NCBI RefSeq assembly: GCF_002135355.1
Contig: NZ_NEGE01000010.1
Location: 91,199 to 155,198 of the forward strand
Source: Acinetobacter sp. ANC 4169
Lineage (GTDB): Bacteria > Pseudomonadota > Gammaproteobacteria > Pseudomonadales > Moraxellaceae
Direction: 5' to 3'
DNA length: 64,000 bases
The notes under the pieces are model-generated. The model was not told where the DNA came from. It was given only the letters and a program-made list of their open reading frames with translations, and ran no database searches. Within the stretch, counting starts at the first letter, position 1; each line of letters starts with the position of its first letter. The translations under genes and the position numbers were made by a program. Below are positions 19,074 to 29,278 of this stretch, in pieces.

Positions 19074-19174
19074 CCCCCTCTTTTATACTCACTAACGTAT
19101 GAGAATTCTAAGTGAGCCCTGACATGAAGATATAGATGCTTTAAATAAGCCACTGTCGCAAACATGCGGACATA

Positions 19175-19207
19175 AAAAAATGGAGCTTTTTTAAAGCTCC
19201 ATTTTTT
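19175..19207 (-). terminator. Rho-independent terminator of atsA
   Basis: A long stem, ATGGAGCTTT with AAAGCTCCAT, flanked by A and T runs, 13 bp after the atsA stop. The symmetric A/T tails mean it could also act on rightward transcripts. Confidence 0.88.
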
Positions 19208-19219
19208 GATCAGTTTTCA

Positions 19220-20860
<1,641 letters not shown>

Positions 20861-21060
20861 CTATCTACATTTTTATTAAAAATCAACAGTGCCTGAAAAC
20901 AATCCTTAAGCCTTGTCAAAGATTTGACACTTTCTAGCTGAATTTCCGCAAAACTATGCACTGAATAGTGCATGAAAAGTGTCAAACTATGACGCGCTAC
21001 TCTAGTGCATTCCATGTAATTTTGGCATCATGCATATAGCAAATAACTGAATAACGATAA

Positions 21061-22401
21061 ATGGAACAAATGCGTTGGTTGGAACTGCTTTCGACAGTTC
21101 GTATTGGTAGCAAAAAACAAAGTTCAGAACAGGCACGTAGCCCATTTCATAAAGATTATGACCGCATTATCTTTTCGCAAAGTTTTCGACAATTAAACCG
21201 TAAAACCCAGGTTCACCCGCTGACACAGCACGATGGCATTCACACCCGTTTAACCCATTCACTTGAAGTGTCTTGTATTGGTCGTTCACTGGGCATGCTG
21301 GCAGCGGAAAAAATTAAAGATCAACTGCCAGTCTGGATTTCCCCTGCCGATGTCGGTGCCATTATTCAGGCCGCCTGCCTGGCGCATGATATTGGCAATC
21401 CACCCTTTGGACATGCTGGTGAATATGCGATTCGCGAATGGTTTGATGATGCATCACATGGCAATTTTCTGGAAAAACTCACTTCAGAAGAACAAGCCGA
21501 TGTACGTCAATTTGAAGGCAATGCCCAAGGCTTACGTTTATTGACCAAAATTGACTACCATCCGAATGACGGCGGTATGCGCCTGACTTATGCCACTTTA
21601 GGCGCTTACTTAAAGTATCCGTGGCTGTCTAAAACGATTGCTTCTCAAGGTGACCGCCCTGCCAGTCAACGCGCCAAGTTCGGCTGTTATCAATCAGAAA
21701 AAGAGATTCTAAAGCAGATTGCTGAACAGCTCGGTTTAATTCAGCTCGGCGAATATCAGTATTGCCGTCATCCGCTGACCTATTTACTGGAAGCCGCAGA
21801 TGATATTTGCTACGCCCTGATTGATCTGGAAGATGGCATTATTTTAAATATGCTGTCTTATGAAGAAGTGGAACCTATTTTCCTCGACCTGATTGCGGAT
21901 TATGGCAGACCGGAAGAACTGTCTATGCCCACCACGACCTGGCAGCAAAAAATTGCCGCTTTACGTGGCCGGGTGATGAAACGGCTGGTGGATGAAGTGA
22001 CCTCAGCATTTGCCAGACATCACTATGAAATTTTGTCGGGACAACTTAAAGGCAGCTTGTTGCAATATTGTTCCGAAGATATTGAACGTGGCATTGACCG
22101 AGCGAAGAATCTGGCGCGTGACAAGATTTTTGAACATCCGCAAAAAGCCGGACTGGAAATTATTGCGCATCAAAGCCTGCAAAATATTTTAGATGCCTTT
22201 ATTCCACTGACGACGCCACACAAGACTTTAAGCTTTAAAGAACAGCGCTTGATGTCCATGTTGCAACGTGCCGGTGTGAATTTTCAAAGCAATCATTATG
22301 AAAATATTATGCAAGTGTTGGATATTATTTCGAAATTCTCTGACCATCAGGCCTATAACCTATCACAAGAGTTACAAGGCAATAAGGCAGGTTTGATCTA
22401 A
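21061..22401 (+). CDS. dgt: dNTP triphosphohydrolase (dGTPase-like)
   Basis: Hydrolyses dNTPs to nucleosides and triphosphate, thereby setting dNTP pools. At 446 residues it is typical of the short dGTPase-like HD proteins. Metal ligands: His in RLTHSLEV (about residue 65), the HD pair in ACLAHDIGNPPFGHAGE (about 108), and a later Asp in AADDICYALIDLEDG. The start may instead be the ATG at 21070: the truncated copy has a stop codon (ATGGAATAA) in the nine bases between the two ATGs, so only the downstream ATG is usable there. The first 311 bp from 21070 are duplicated at 18508. Confidence 0.92.
   Translation: MEQMRWLELLSTVRIGSKKQSSEQARSPFHKDYDRIIFSQSFRQLNRKTQVHPLTQHDGIHTRLTHSLEVSCIGRSLGMLAAEKIKDQLPVWISPADVGAIIQAACLAHDIGNPPFGHAGEYAIREWFDDASHGNFLEKLTSEEQADVRQFEGNAQGLRLLTKIDYHPNDGGMRLTYATLGAYLKYPWLSKTIASQGDRPASQRAKFGCYQSEKEILKQIAEQLGLIQLGEYQYCRHPLTYLLEAADDICYALIDLEDGIILNMLSYEEVEPIFLDLIADYGRPEELSMPTTTWQQKIAALRGRVMKRLVDEVTSAFARHHYEILSGQLKGSLLQYCSEDIERGIDRAKNLARDKIFEHPQKAGLEIIAHQSLQNILDAFIPLTTPHKTLSFKEQRLMSMLQRAGVNFQSNHYENIMQVLDIISKFSDHQAYNLSQELQGNKAGLI
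21070..21380 (+). repeat. Direct repeat shared with 18508-18818 (dgt 5' end)
   Basis: A near-identical 311-bp direct repeat bounding the M28 remnant and atsA. The upstream flanks of both copies are alignable but clearly more diverged, so the duplicate may come from a related strain rather than a recent tandem duplication. Confidence 0.88.
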
Positions 22402-22576
22402 AACATTTTTCGCAGTTGGGCGGATCATAAACCTTATTGATGAATATTCGAGACAGAGCGACTTTAAATCGACAACTAATTTGCTCTTAACAAGCAAAAA
22501 AATTCCACGAGCATTTTGCCTTTCATGCAAATGCTCACTACTATGCAACGAACGATAGATAAAGTGACAAATTAAA

Positions 22577-23179
22577 ATGATTGGATGTCTCATTGGTGAA
22601 GTGTTTGCTCTAGAAGCACCGACAGTACTGTTAAATGTCAATGGTGTAGGCTATGAAGTGGATACTCCGCTTTCTACATTTTGCCAATTACAGAAAGGCC
22701 AAAAAGTCACCTTATGGACGCACCTCGCCGTTCGTGAAGATGCTCAGCTTTTATATGGCTTCTTGAATGCCCAGGAAAAAATCATCTTCCGCACCCTGCT
22801 GAAAGTCAACGGCGTAGGCCCTAAAATGGCACTCGGCATATTATCGACCTTAAGCGTAGAAATGCTGATTCATACCGTGGAACATGAAGATATCAACAGC
22901 CTGGTGAAAGTTCCTGGTGTAGGCAAGAAAACCGCTGAACGCTTGATGATTGAACTGCGTGACCGTTTTAAAGCCATGTCTGCCGGCACTGCCAATAATC
23001 CTGCATCAGCACAGCAAATCCAGTTTAGCGGTAACTCGGCTGTGGCAGAAGCCGAAGCGGCATTGCAATCTTTAGGTTATAAACCTTTAGAAGCACAGAA
23101 ACTGGTGAATGCAGCCAAAGGTGATTTCACCGAAGCATCAGATATCATTCGCGCTGCATTAAAATCGATGAATAAATAG
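22577..23179 (+). CDS. ruvA: Holliday junction branch migration protein RuvA
   Basis: Tetrameric junction-binding subunit that loads RuvB. The 200 residues match the family length. Order: N-terminal OB fold (MIGCLIGEVFALEAPTVLLNVNGVGYEVDTP), HhH motifs (LLKVNGVGPKMALGIL and LVKVPGVGKKTAERL), a Ser/Ala/Gln linker near 140-150, and the C-terminal RuvB-binding domain (AVAEAEAALQSLGYKPLEAQKLV). ruvB follows after a 262-bp gap that contains repeat copy D. No strong ribosome site is visible. Confidence 0.97.
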   Translation: MIGCLIGEVFALEAPTVLLNVNGVGYEVDTPLSTFCQLQKGQKVTLWTHLAVREDAQLLYGFLNAQEKIIFRTLLKVNGVGPKMALGILSTLSVEMLIHTVEHEDINSLVKVPGVGKKTAERLMIELRDRFKAMSAGTANNPASAQQIQFSGNSAVAEAEAALQSLGYKPLEAQKLVNAAKGDFTEASDIIRAALKSMNK

Positions 23180-23221
23180 CCTCATGATTTGAAGTTATAG
23201 ATGTAAATAGATGCAATGAAA

Positions 23222-23341
23222 GGCAGCATGGATGCTGCCGCAAAAATATGGCATATGGACATGCCATTATTTCTGCAAAGGGTTTTGTTACTTTGCGCGG
23301 TATACTGCTCATCTGTCAAAAGTAAGGCATCGCCTACGCGA
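23222..23341 (+). repeat. Dispersed palindromic intergenic repeat, copy D (between ruvA and ruvB)
   Basis: GGCAGCATGGATGCTGCC (23222-23239) is a perfect 8-bp stem. It has the same centre as copies A and C, but two bases of each arm are changed together, so pairing is kept. An ATGGCAT/ATGCCAT inverted repeat follows, then GGTTTTGTTACTTT...GTCAAAAGTAA and the tail ATCGCCTACGCG (23329-23340). It interrupts an otherwise standard ruvAB pair. Confidence 0.75.
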
Positions 23342-23441
23342 AAGCAGTGAATATCTTTCATCATTCGCGGCCGTGCAACTAAATGTGGTATGTATGACCA
23401 TAACGCGACAATCGAATTCACGAAAATAGAACTGACTTAAT

Positions 23442-24449
23442 ATGCAAGACCGTCTCATCAGTGGTTCTGAAAAACCCGAAGATCATTTTGATCGTGCCAT
23501 TCGCCCGACTTCACTGGATGACTATATTGGTCAGCCAGTGGTACGCGAGCAAATGGAAATCTTTATTGGCGCAGCCCGTGGCCGTGGCGAAGCCCTCGAC
23601 CATACCCTGATTTTTGGCCCACCGGGTTTGGGTAAAACCACGCTGGCCAATATTATTGCTCGGGAAATGGGCGGTAATTTAAAATCAACTTCTGGTCCTG
23701 TTCTGGAACGTGCCGGTGATCTGGCCGCCATGCTGACCAATCTGGAAGAAGGTGACGTTTTATTTATTGATGAAATTCACCGTCTTTCTCCTGTGATTGA
23801 AGAAATCCTGTATCCCGCCATGGAAGATTACCAGCTGGATATCATGATTGGTGAAGGCCCTGGCGCACGTTCCATTAAACTGGATTTGCCGCCATTTACC
23901 TTGGTGGCTGCAACAACTCGTGCAGGCTTGCTCACCTCTCCACTGCGTGACCGTTTTGGTATTGTGCAGCGTTTAGAATTTTATTCAGTTGCAGACCTGA
24001 CTCACATTGTTTCACGTTCAGCCAGTTTAATGGATGTTCCCATGACCGCTGATGGCGCAAAAGAAATTGCTCGTCGCGCACGTGGTACACCGCGTATTGC
24101 CAACCGTTTGCTACGTCGCGTGCGTGACTATGCTCAAGTCAAAGGTACAGGCGAAGTCACTCAGGACATGGCACAACGTGCTCTTGATATGCTAAATGTC
24201 GATAAAGATGGTTTGGACACTTTAGACCGTCGCTACTTGAGTATGTTGCTAGAGCGTTTTGATGGTGGTCCTGCAGGTGTCGAAGCTTTGGCTGCGGCGA
24301 TGGCGGAAGATTCAGGTACTCTGGAAGATGTGATTGAACCTTACCTGATTCAGCAAGGCTATACCATGCGTACTGCACGTGGCCGTATTGCAACAAATAT
24401 GGCGTATTTACAGTTTGGCATGACACCGCCAGAGCCGAAAGAGAAATAA
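23442..24449 (+). CDS. ruvB: Holliday junction branch migration helicase RuvB
   Basis: Hexameric AAA+ motor of the RuvAB complex. 335 residues. Walker [10 protein letters not shown] (59-67), Walker B FIDEIHRL (108-115), sensor 1 VAATTRAG, arginine-finger region LRDRFGIV, sensor 2 [18 protein letters not shown], and the C-terminal winged helix ([17 protein letters not shown]), which binds DNA. A terminator follows the stop at once. Confidence 0.98.
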   Translation: MQDRLISGSEKPEDHFDRAIRPTSLDDYIGQPVVREQMEIFIGAARGRGEALDHTLIFGPPGLGKTTLANIIAREMGGNLKSTSGPVLERAGDLAAMLTNLEEGDVLFIDEIHRLSPVIEEILYPAMEDYQLDIMIGEGPGARSIKLDLPPFTLVAATTRAGLLTSPLRDRFGIVQRLEFYSVADLTHIVSRSASLMDVPMTADGAKEIARRARGTPRIANRLLRRVRDYAQVKGTGEVTQDMAQRALDMLNVDKDGLDTLDRRYLSMLLERFDGGPAGVEALAAAMAEDSGTLEDVIEPYLIQQGYTMRTARGRIATNMAYLQFGMTPPEPKEK

Positions 24450-24452
24450 TTC

Positions 24453-24474
24453 AAAAGCAGCTTAAGCTGCTTTT
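24453..24474. terminator. Shared hairpin terminator between ruvB and the convergent gene
   Basis: AAAAGCAGCTTAAGCTGCTTTT is a perfect palindrome. It terminates ruvB, and its right half overlaps the last codons and stop of the convergent minus-strand gene. Confidence 0.85.
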
Positions 24475-25124
24475 TGGTTATTAAAAATAAGTTTTAAATT
24501 GTGTTTAAGAATCTTTTGTAAAACTAAATGTAATGATTTGAGCTCGTTCAACTCATCTTCTTTAAACTTACGCTTTGCAAAATTATCCAGGCTTTTTGAA
24601 ACCCACATTTTCATATTTTCAAAGTCGACACTCAGTTCTTGTGTAGCAAAATTCTGTAATTCAACTAATGCTTGTAATCTATCAAGTTGCTCTATTAATT
24701 CATTACCTTGCTTGGCTAATTCAGTAAGTTCTGAATTAAAATTTTCTTCGATCAAAGCACAGGCATTAGATTGAATACACTCATTAATAAGCTGAATAGT
24801 ACTAGTATAATTTACCGTATACTCCCTTACACATGAATACACCCTGACTCTTTGCTCAATAACTGATTGTATCCAATCCTTATTTTTATGGTAATGAGTT
24901 TCTATTTGTTTTTGCTTTTCTTGGCTTTCGATTAAGTTCTTATTAGACTCAATTTGACCTTGTGTCGACTTCCTTACAATATAAATAGTCACTATAAAAG
25001 CAAGCAATGACATAACAATTGCGCCTATCGAAATCCAATCCGTATCTTGTTCAATTTTAATCACTAATTGTTGACCACTTAGCTGTTGTAAAATCACCGC
25101 CTGTGCATTTTCTTGTTGTGCCAT
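24462..25124 (-). CDS. Unknown membrane-anchored coiled-coil protein
   Basis: About 220 residues from ATG 25124 (a TTG at 25133 is also in frame). The N-terminus is soluble (MAQQENAQAVILQQLSGQQ). One membrane helix follows (WISIGAIVMSLLAFIVTIYIV, about 30-50), then a long Gln/Glu/Lys-rich helical region (QGQIESNKNLIESQEKQKQ) likely to be coiled coil. No family recognised. It is AT-rich, with a clustered helix at the end. Its stop codon lies inside the ruvB terminator palindrome. A tethered sensor, scaffold or accessory gene is possible, but nothing specific is shown. Confidence 0.7.
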   Translation of the reverse strand: MAQQENAQAVILQQLSGQQLVIKIEQDTDWISIGAIVMSLLAFIVTIYIVRKSTQGQIESNKNLIESQEKQKQIETHYHKNKDWIQSVIEQRVRVYSCVREYTVNYTSTIQLINECIQSNACALIEENFNSELTELAKQGNELIEQLDRLQALVELQNFATQELSVDFENMKMWVSKSLDNFAKRKFKEDELNELKSLHLVLQKILKHNLKLIFNNQKAA

Positions 25125-25202
25125 CTTTCCCAAACTTATTTTTAAAATATTCGTTGGGGTTATCTTAAAGGTTTTTCTTTTTAATTTTAATTAATTAGAT
25201 AC

Positions 25203-25784
25203 TTATAAATTAGAGATAACACGTACCTCTTCCACCAGCATCAACTCACACGCACCATTCCCTGTATCTTCACGACTTAAAGAACTGCGCCACTTCCAGC
25301 CATCATCAGCCGTGACCTCAACCAGTTGTCCTTTCAAATAAATCAGATCATCCTGATCAATCTCTTTCAGCTGTTTTGCAATCTGATTTGATGCAGGGAT
25401 CAAGTGCGTATTGGCGCTGTGCGTTGAAATTTCATTCACAGGTATAGGCGGTGCATTTTCATAACGCCAGTAGTACCAGCGATTACTCTGACTGATCGAC
25501 AACTGCTTATAAACAGCAGGATTGGTCATGCTGCCCCATCCCAAAGCAAAATCTACTGGACTGAGTTCGGCCTCTCGCCCGAAACTATAGTCTTCTCTTG
25601 ATAAAACCCGAAACTCGCCAGCATACGCTTCAAGATTTTTCATACTGTAACCATCAAACTGATGGATTCCTTGAGCAGATTGATAATCAGCAGCCTCTGA
25701 AATACCTTTATCCGGTTTCAGCCAGTAATTCCACAGTGCAAACCCCAAGGCTAAAATAATGATATATTTCAAAAAGCGACTCAT
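25203..25784 (-). CDS. Conserved-looking unknown protein with N-terminal membrane anchor
   Basis: 193 residues. The N-terminal hydrophobic segment (MSRFLKYIIILALGFALWNYWL) is an uncleaved anchor or signal. The periplasmic part contains LSREDYSFGREAELSPVDFALGWGSM, YYWRYENAPPIPVNEISTHSANTHLIPA and LIYLKGQLVEVTADDGWKWRSSLSREDTG. The last motif (KG.LV.V...DGW.W.SSL.R.DTG) looks like a conserved small-molecule or thermonuclease-like beta fold, but I cannot name the family. Probably a single-gene unit. Confidence 0.75.
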   Translation of the reverse strand: MSRFLKYIIILALGFALWNYWLKPDKGISEAADYQSAQGIHQFDGYSMKNLEAYAGEFRVLSREDYSFGREAELSPVDFALGWGSMTNPAVYKQLSISQSNRWYYWRYENAPPIPVNEISTHSANTHLIPASNQIAKQLKEIDQDDLIYLKGQLVEVTADDGWKWRSSLSREDTGNGACELMLVEEVRVISNL

Positions 25785-26090
25785 CTAAATCTCGCATGTT
25801 TAGTTATGCTGTAATAACTTAATAATAAATTGAATCGGATTAAATCTCGGGGTCACAGATCCGAAATTAACTTTTACAACAACCACAATTTATAGAAGCT
25901 CATTTCAAAATAAGATACATAAATTTACAAAGTAAAAGTACTAATAAAAACCTTATATTCCAATCACTAAAATAAAGTATACCTTAAAAGTATATTTAGG
26001 ATACCTACAGAGTTTTGATTAAATTTAAAACAATATGCAATTCTAGAAAGTCACTTTAACTATTTCAAACTCTTAAGGTTCTCCCAAGAT
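25785..26090. other. Divergent intergenic region
   Basis: A 306-bp AT-rich gap between divergent genes. No ORF, repeat copy or terminator is evident. It must contain both promoters. Confidence 0.35.
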
Positions 26091-27446
26091 ATGAACATGT
26101 ACAAGCAGCTCTCCCTTTGTCTTCCACTTATCTTTTGTAGCCAACTCAGCCTTGCTGACTGGATTGATGATTCCGTTAAAAATGTAGAAGCCCACACCAT
26201 TAAGCTGCGCGAACATATTCATCAGCATCCTGAACTTGGCAACATGGAATTCAAAACTTCTGAGCTGGTACAAAAAGAGTTGAAATCCTATGGCATTGAA
26301 GTGCGTAAAGGTTATGCCAAAACAGGTGTAATTGGTGTACTGAAAGGTGCTAAACCAGGTCCGGTCATGGCACTTCGTGCAGATATGGATGCCCTGCCGA
26401 TTGAAGAAAAAACTGGACTTCCTTATGCCAGTAAAGCCAAAGCCATGTATCAAGGTGCAGAAACGCATGTCATGCATGGCTGTGGTCACGATGCACATAC
26501 AGCCATGTTATTGGGTGCAGCCAAAGCACTCGCTGCCAATAAAGATAAAATTGCAGGCACCGTGGTATTCGTATTCCAACCTGCTGAAGAAGGCGGAGCC
26601 GATGTCGATAACTTTAGCCAAGGTCATTTAATCGGTTCACGTAAAATGATTGCCGATGGTGCGTTGAACAATCCCAAACCGGAAGTCATTTTCGGTATGC
26701 ACGTGATGGCAGGCATGCCTAGCAGCAATATTTTATATAAAGATGGTGCGATTCTGAACAGTGCCGATCATTTACGCATTCAAGTGAATGGTAAACAGGT
26801 ACATGGCTCCATGCCTTGGCTCGGTCGTGATCCGATCTATGCGTCATCACAAATGATCAACAACATGCAAAGTCTGGTCAGCCGGAAGGCGGACTTGACC
26901 AAAGGTATGGGGGTGGTGAGTATTGGTAGCATTCACGGTGGTACAACAGGTAACGTCATTCCAGATCAAGTCAATATGGTGGGTACGATCCGCTCCAATA
27001 ATGAAGATGTGCGCCAAGGAATATTAAAAGACCTACCGAAAATGATTGAGCATAATGCCGCAGCCAATGAGGTCACTGCAAAAGTGGAAATTGCGCCCTA
27101 CGCGCCTGTGACCACCAATGACAAAACCTTAACCAAGCTGATGCAGCCTACACTGGCTCAGGTGAATGGAGAAGATAAACTGCATGTACTGGACAACAAT
27201 GCCAGTGCCAGTGAAGATTTTTCTTATTATGGTCAGCTCATGCCGTCCTTGTTTGTCTTTGTAGGCGCAACGCCTGCCGATCAGGACATGGCCAAAGCCG
27301 CACCTAACCATAACCCTTTATTTATTGTCGATAATGCGACCTTAAAAACCGGAGTAGAAAGCCATGTGCGCTTTATTCTGGATTATCCAAAAGTTGCCGG
27401 ACAAGTACAGGCAGACTGGAAAAAAATGCAAGCTACAAAAAAATAA
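26091..27446 (+). CDS. Secreted M20-family amidohydrolase
   Basis: A zinc/manganese-dependent hydrolase of the aminoacylase, hippurate and IAA-amino-acid hydrolase subfamily, cleaving an N-acyl or aromatic amide from an amino acid. 451 residues with a Sec signal peptide (ends CSQLSLA, about residue 22), so it should be periplasmic. Conserved motifs: HQHPELGNMEF, ALRADMDALPIEEKTGL, HVMHGCGHDAHTAMLLGAA (metal ligands), VFQPAEEGGADV, GSIHGGTTGNVIPDQV and SEDFSYY. The dimerisation domain sits near 225-340. The physiological substrate cannot be told. Monocistronic, with a terminator directly downstream. Confidence 0.9.
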   Translation: MNMYKQLSLCLPLIFCSQLSLADWIDDSVKNVEAHTIKLREHIHQHPELGNMEFKTSELVQKELKSYGIEVRKGYAKTGVIGVLKGAKPGPVMALRADMDALPIEEKTGLPYASKAKAMYQGAETHVMHGCGHDAHTAMLLGAAKALAANKDKIAGTVVFVFQPAEEGGADVDNFSQGHLIGSRKMIADGALNNPKPEVIFGMHVMAGMPSSNILYKDGAILNSADHLRIQVNGKQVHGSMPWLGRDPIYASSQMINNMQSLVSRKADLTKGMGVVSIGSIHGGTTGNVIPDQVNMVGTIRSNNEDVRQGILKDLPKMIEHNAAANEVTAKVEIAPYAPVTTNDKTLTKLMQPTLAQVNGEDKLHVLDNNASASEDFSYYGQLMPSLFVFVGATPADQDMAKAAPNHNPLFIVDNATLKTGVESHVRFILDYPKVAGQVQADWKKMQATKK

Positions 27447-27460
27447 AATCCATTTTTTAA

Positions 27461-27490
27461 AAAGTGAGCATCCTTTGCTCACTTTTTTTA
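27461..27490 (+). terminator. Rho-independent terminator of the amidohydrolase gene
   Basis: AAAGTGAGCA-TCCT-TTGCTCACTTT followed by T residues, 14 bp after the stop. Confidence 0.9.
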
Positions 27491-27691
27491 TATCTAAAGG
27501 TTTTGAGGATTGAATAGAGAATAAATTTCATTTGAAACCTTGTGCCATTGGACTCAACTCTCATAATGATAAACTGCAATGCGTTATACAGCTTGACTCT
27601 TGGCAAAAAAAACGTCATTTTTTCACAGTTTTTTTAATCCACTAAAAGTACAGCTAAAACCATAAAACTGAATTGAAAAATGGGATCCATC

Positions 27692-28102
27692 ATGGCGAAT
27701 AAATTCGAATTCAACATTCGTGTATATATTGAAGACACCGATGCAGGTGGCATTGTCTATCATGCTAACCATATTCGTTTTATGGAACGTACCCGTACTG
27801 AATGGTTACGTGCGGCAGGTGTTGAACATTACTGGCACCAAAAAGATTATCACTTTGTGGTCCATAAAATAAATGTAAAATATGCGCGTCCTATCCTGAT
27901 GGATGATCTGATTACTGTTACCGCGAGTGTAGTTTCGTGTAAAGCGACATCTTTTGTATTGCAACAAAATATTTATCGTGGTGAAATCATGCTTGCATCT
28001 GGTGAAGTTGAATTGGCATGTATCAGTGTAGACGGCATGCGTCCAACACGACTTCCTGAAGAAATCCGTACACTAATTCTGAAAGAGTTAGGACAAGACT
28101 AA
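27692..28102 (+). CDS. ybgC: Acyl-CoA thioesterase YbgC of the Tol-Pal system
   Basis: A hotdog-fold thioesterase encoded at the head of the tol-pal cluster. From ATG 27692 it is 136 residues (MANKFEFNIRVYIEDTDAGG). The ATG at 27680 (MGSIMANK) is four codons further up and has no better ribosome site, whereas GGGA precedes 27692. The catalytic region EDTDAGGIVYHANHIRFMERTRTEWL carries the active-site Asp. The C-terminus has the ISVDG.RP.RLP segment typical of YbgC. tolQ follows after 25 bp, so it is the first gene of ybgC-tolQ-tolR-tolA. Confidence 0.94.
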   Translation: MANKFEFNIRVYIEDTDAGGIVYHANHIRFMERTRTEWLRAAGVEHYWHQKDYHFVVHKINVKYARPILMDDLITVTASVVSCKATSFVLQQNIYRGEIMLASGEVELACISVDGMRPTRLPEEIRTLILKELGQD

Positions 28103-28127
28103 AAAAATTTATTGGCACATTGTAACT

Positions 28128-28826
28128 ATGGCAACACAACTAGAATCTTCGCTACACGTATCAGATCTTATTTTACAAGCAAGTCCTGTGGTTCAACTGG
28201 TAATGCTGCTGCTCCTTCTGGCATCACTATATAGTTGGTATCTGATTGCCAAGTTACATATGAGTTATAAAAAAGCCCAGGCAGATGATGAACATTTCCA
28301 AAAAATCTTCTGGTCGGGTGCCGAATTAAATACCCTTTACAACAATGCCCAGCTCAATTCCAAACGTGTCGGTCTGGAAGATATCTTCTATCAGGGCTTG
28401 GGTGAATTTTTAAAGCTGACCAAACGCAATGCACCGGCACAGCAAAGCATTGAAGGTACAGAACGCCTTTTACGCGTTGGCCTAAGCCGTGACCAAGGCA
28501 ATCTGGAACAAGGTTTGGGTGCCTTGGCGAGCATTGGTTCAGTTGCACCCTATGTCGGCCTTTTCGGTACGGTTTGGGGCATCATGAATGCCTTTATTGG
28601 TTTGGCAGATGTTGATCAGGTCACACTGGCCACTGTTGCACCTGGTATTGCCGAAGCTCTCATTGCAACCGCAATTGGCCTGTTTGCAGCCATTCCAGCC
28701 GTTTTGGCCTTTAACCATTACACTGCTAAAGGTGAAACAGTCTATTCAGACCGTGCTTTATTTGCCGAAGAAATGGTGGCGCTTTTACAACGTCAAACTG
28801 TGGGCTCTGCACAGGAAAATGACTGA
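28128..28826 (+). CDS. tolQ: TolQ, proton-channel subunit of the Tol-Pal motor
   Basis: An inner-membrane protein of the ExbB/TolQ/MotA family; with TolR it uses the proton gradient to energise TolA. 232 residues with three membrane helices (about 20-42, 136-158 and 172-194). The family segment LASIGSVAPYVGLFGTVWGIMNAF..., followed by TVAPGIAEALIATAIGLFAAIPAVLAFNHY, is intact. Its TGA overlaps the tolR ATG (TGATG-type), so the two are translationally coupled. Confidence 0.96.
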   Translation: MATQLESSLHVSDLILQASPVVQLVMLLLLLASLYSWYLIAKLHMSYKKAQADDEHFQKIFWSGAELNTLYNNAQLNSKRVGLEDIFYQGLGEFLKLTKRNAPAQQSIEGTERLLRVGLSRDQGNLEQGLGALASIGSVAPYVGLFGTVWGIMNAFIGLADVDQVTLATVAPGIAEALIATAIGLFAAIPAVLAFNHYTAKGETVYSDRALFAEEMVALLQRQTVGSAQEND

Positions 28827-29275
28827 TGGCAATTCAACGTTCTGGACGCTTTGAGCGTATCAAAAAACCATTAAAAAGTGACATGAATGTCGTGCCTTAT
28901 ATCGACGTCATGCTGGTGCTTTTAGTAATTTTCATGGTCACAGCACCCATGATTACGACCGGGGTAAAAGTTGATTTGCCTCAAGCCAATGGCACGCCCA
29001 TGCAGGCCGAAGACCGCCCTGCCATTGTCACGCTTGAAACAGATGGCACTATTAAACTGGAAGATAAATCACATAGTAATGATGTGCTCACACTCGATGA
29101 ATTAAAAGCTGTGCTGACTGAATCGCAACGTGAAGCGTCAGCACAGAAAAAACAGATGAGCGTACTGATTAACGGCAGTGAATCTCGTCCTTATGGTGAA
29201 GTCATGAAACTCATGTCTGCCCTACAGGATGCAGGATTAACTCAAGTAGGTTTACTGACTGAGCCATTAAAATAA
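28826..29275 (+). CDS. tolR: TolR, inner-membrane stator subunit
   Basis: 149 residues, ExbD/TolR family. Short basic cytoplasmic end, then a single helix (VVPYIDVMLVLLVIFMVTAPMI) with the essential Asp (YIDVML). The periplasmic domain ends with INGSESRPYGEVMKLMSALQDAGLTQVGLLTEP, the typical TolR peptidoglycan-binding fold. Overlaps tolQ by one base; tolA follows after 3 bp. Confidence 0.96.
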   Translation: MAIQRSGRFERIKKPLKSDMNVVPYIDVMLVLLVIFMVTAPMITTGVKVDLPQANGTPMQAEDRPAIVTLETDGTIKLEDKSHSNDVLTLDELKAVLTESQREASAQKKQMSVLINGSESRPYGEVMKLMSALQDAGLTQVGLLTEPLK

Positions 29276-29278
29276 TTT

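Noticed and set aside
18724..19092. 122-aa ORF on the minus strand
   Set aside because: Its left part is antisense to the dgt fragment and its right end is a GTG-started shadow of the lipoprotein signal; only the middle is real, reported as a pseudogene.
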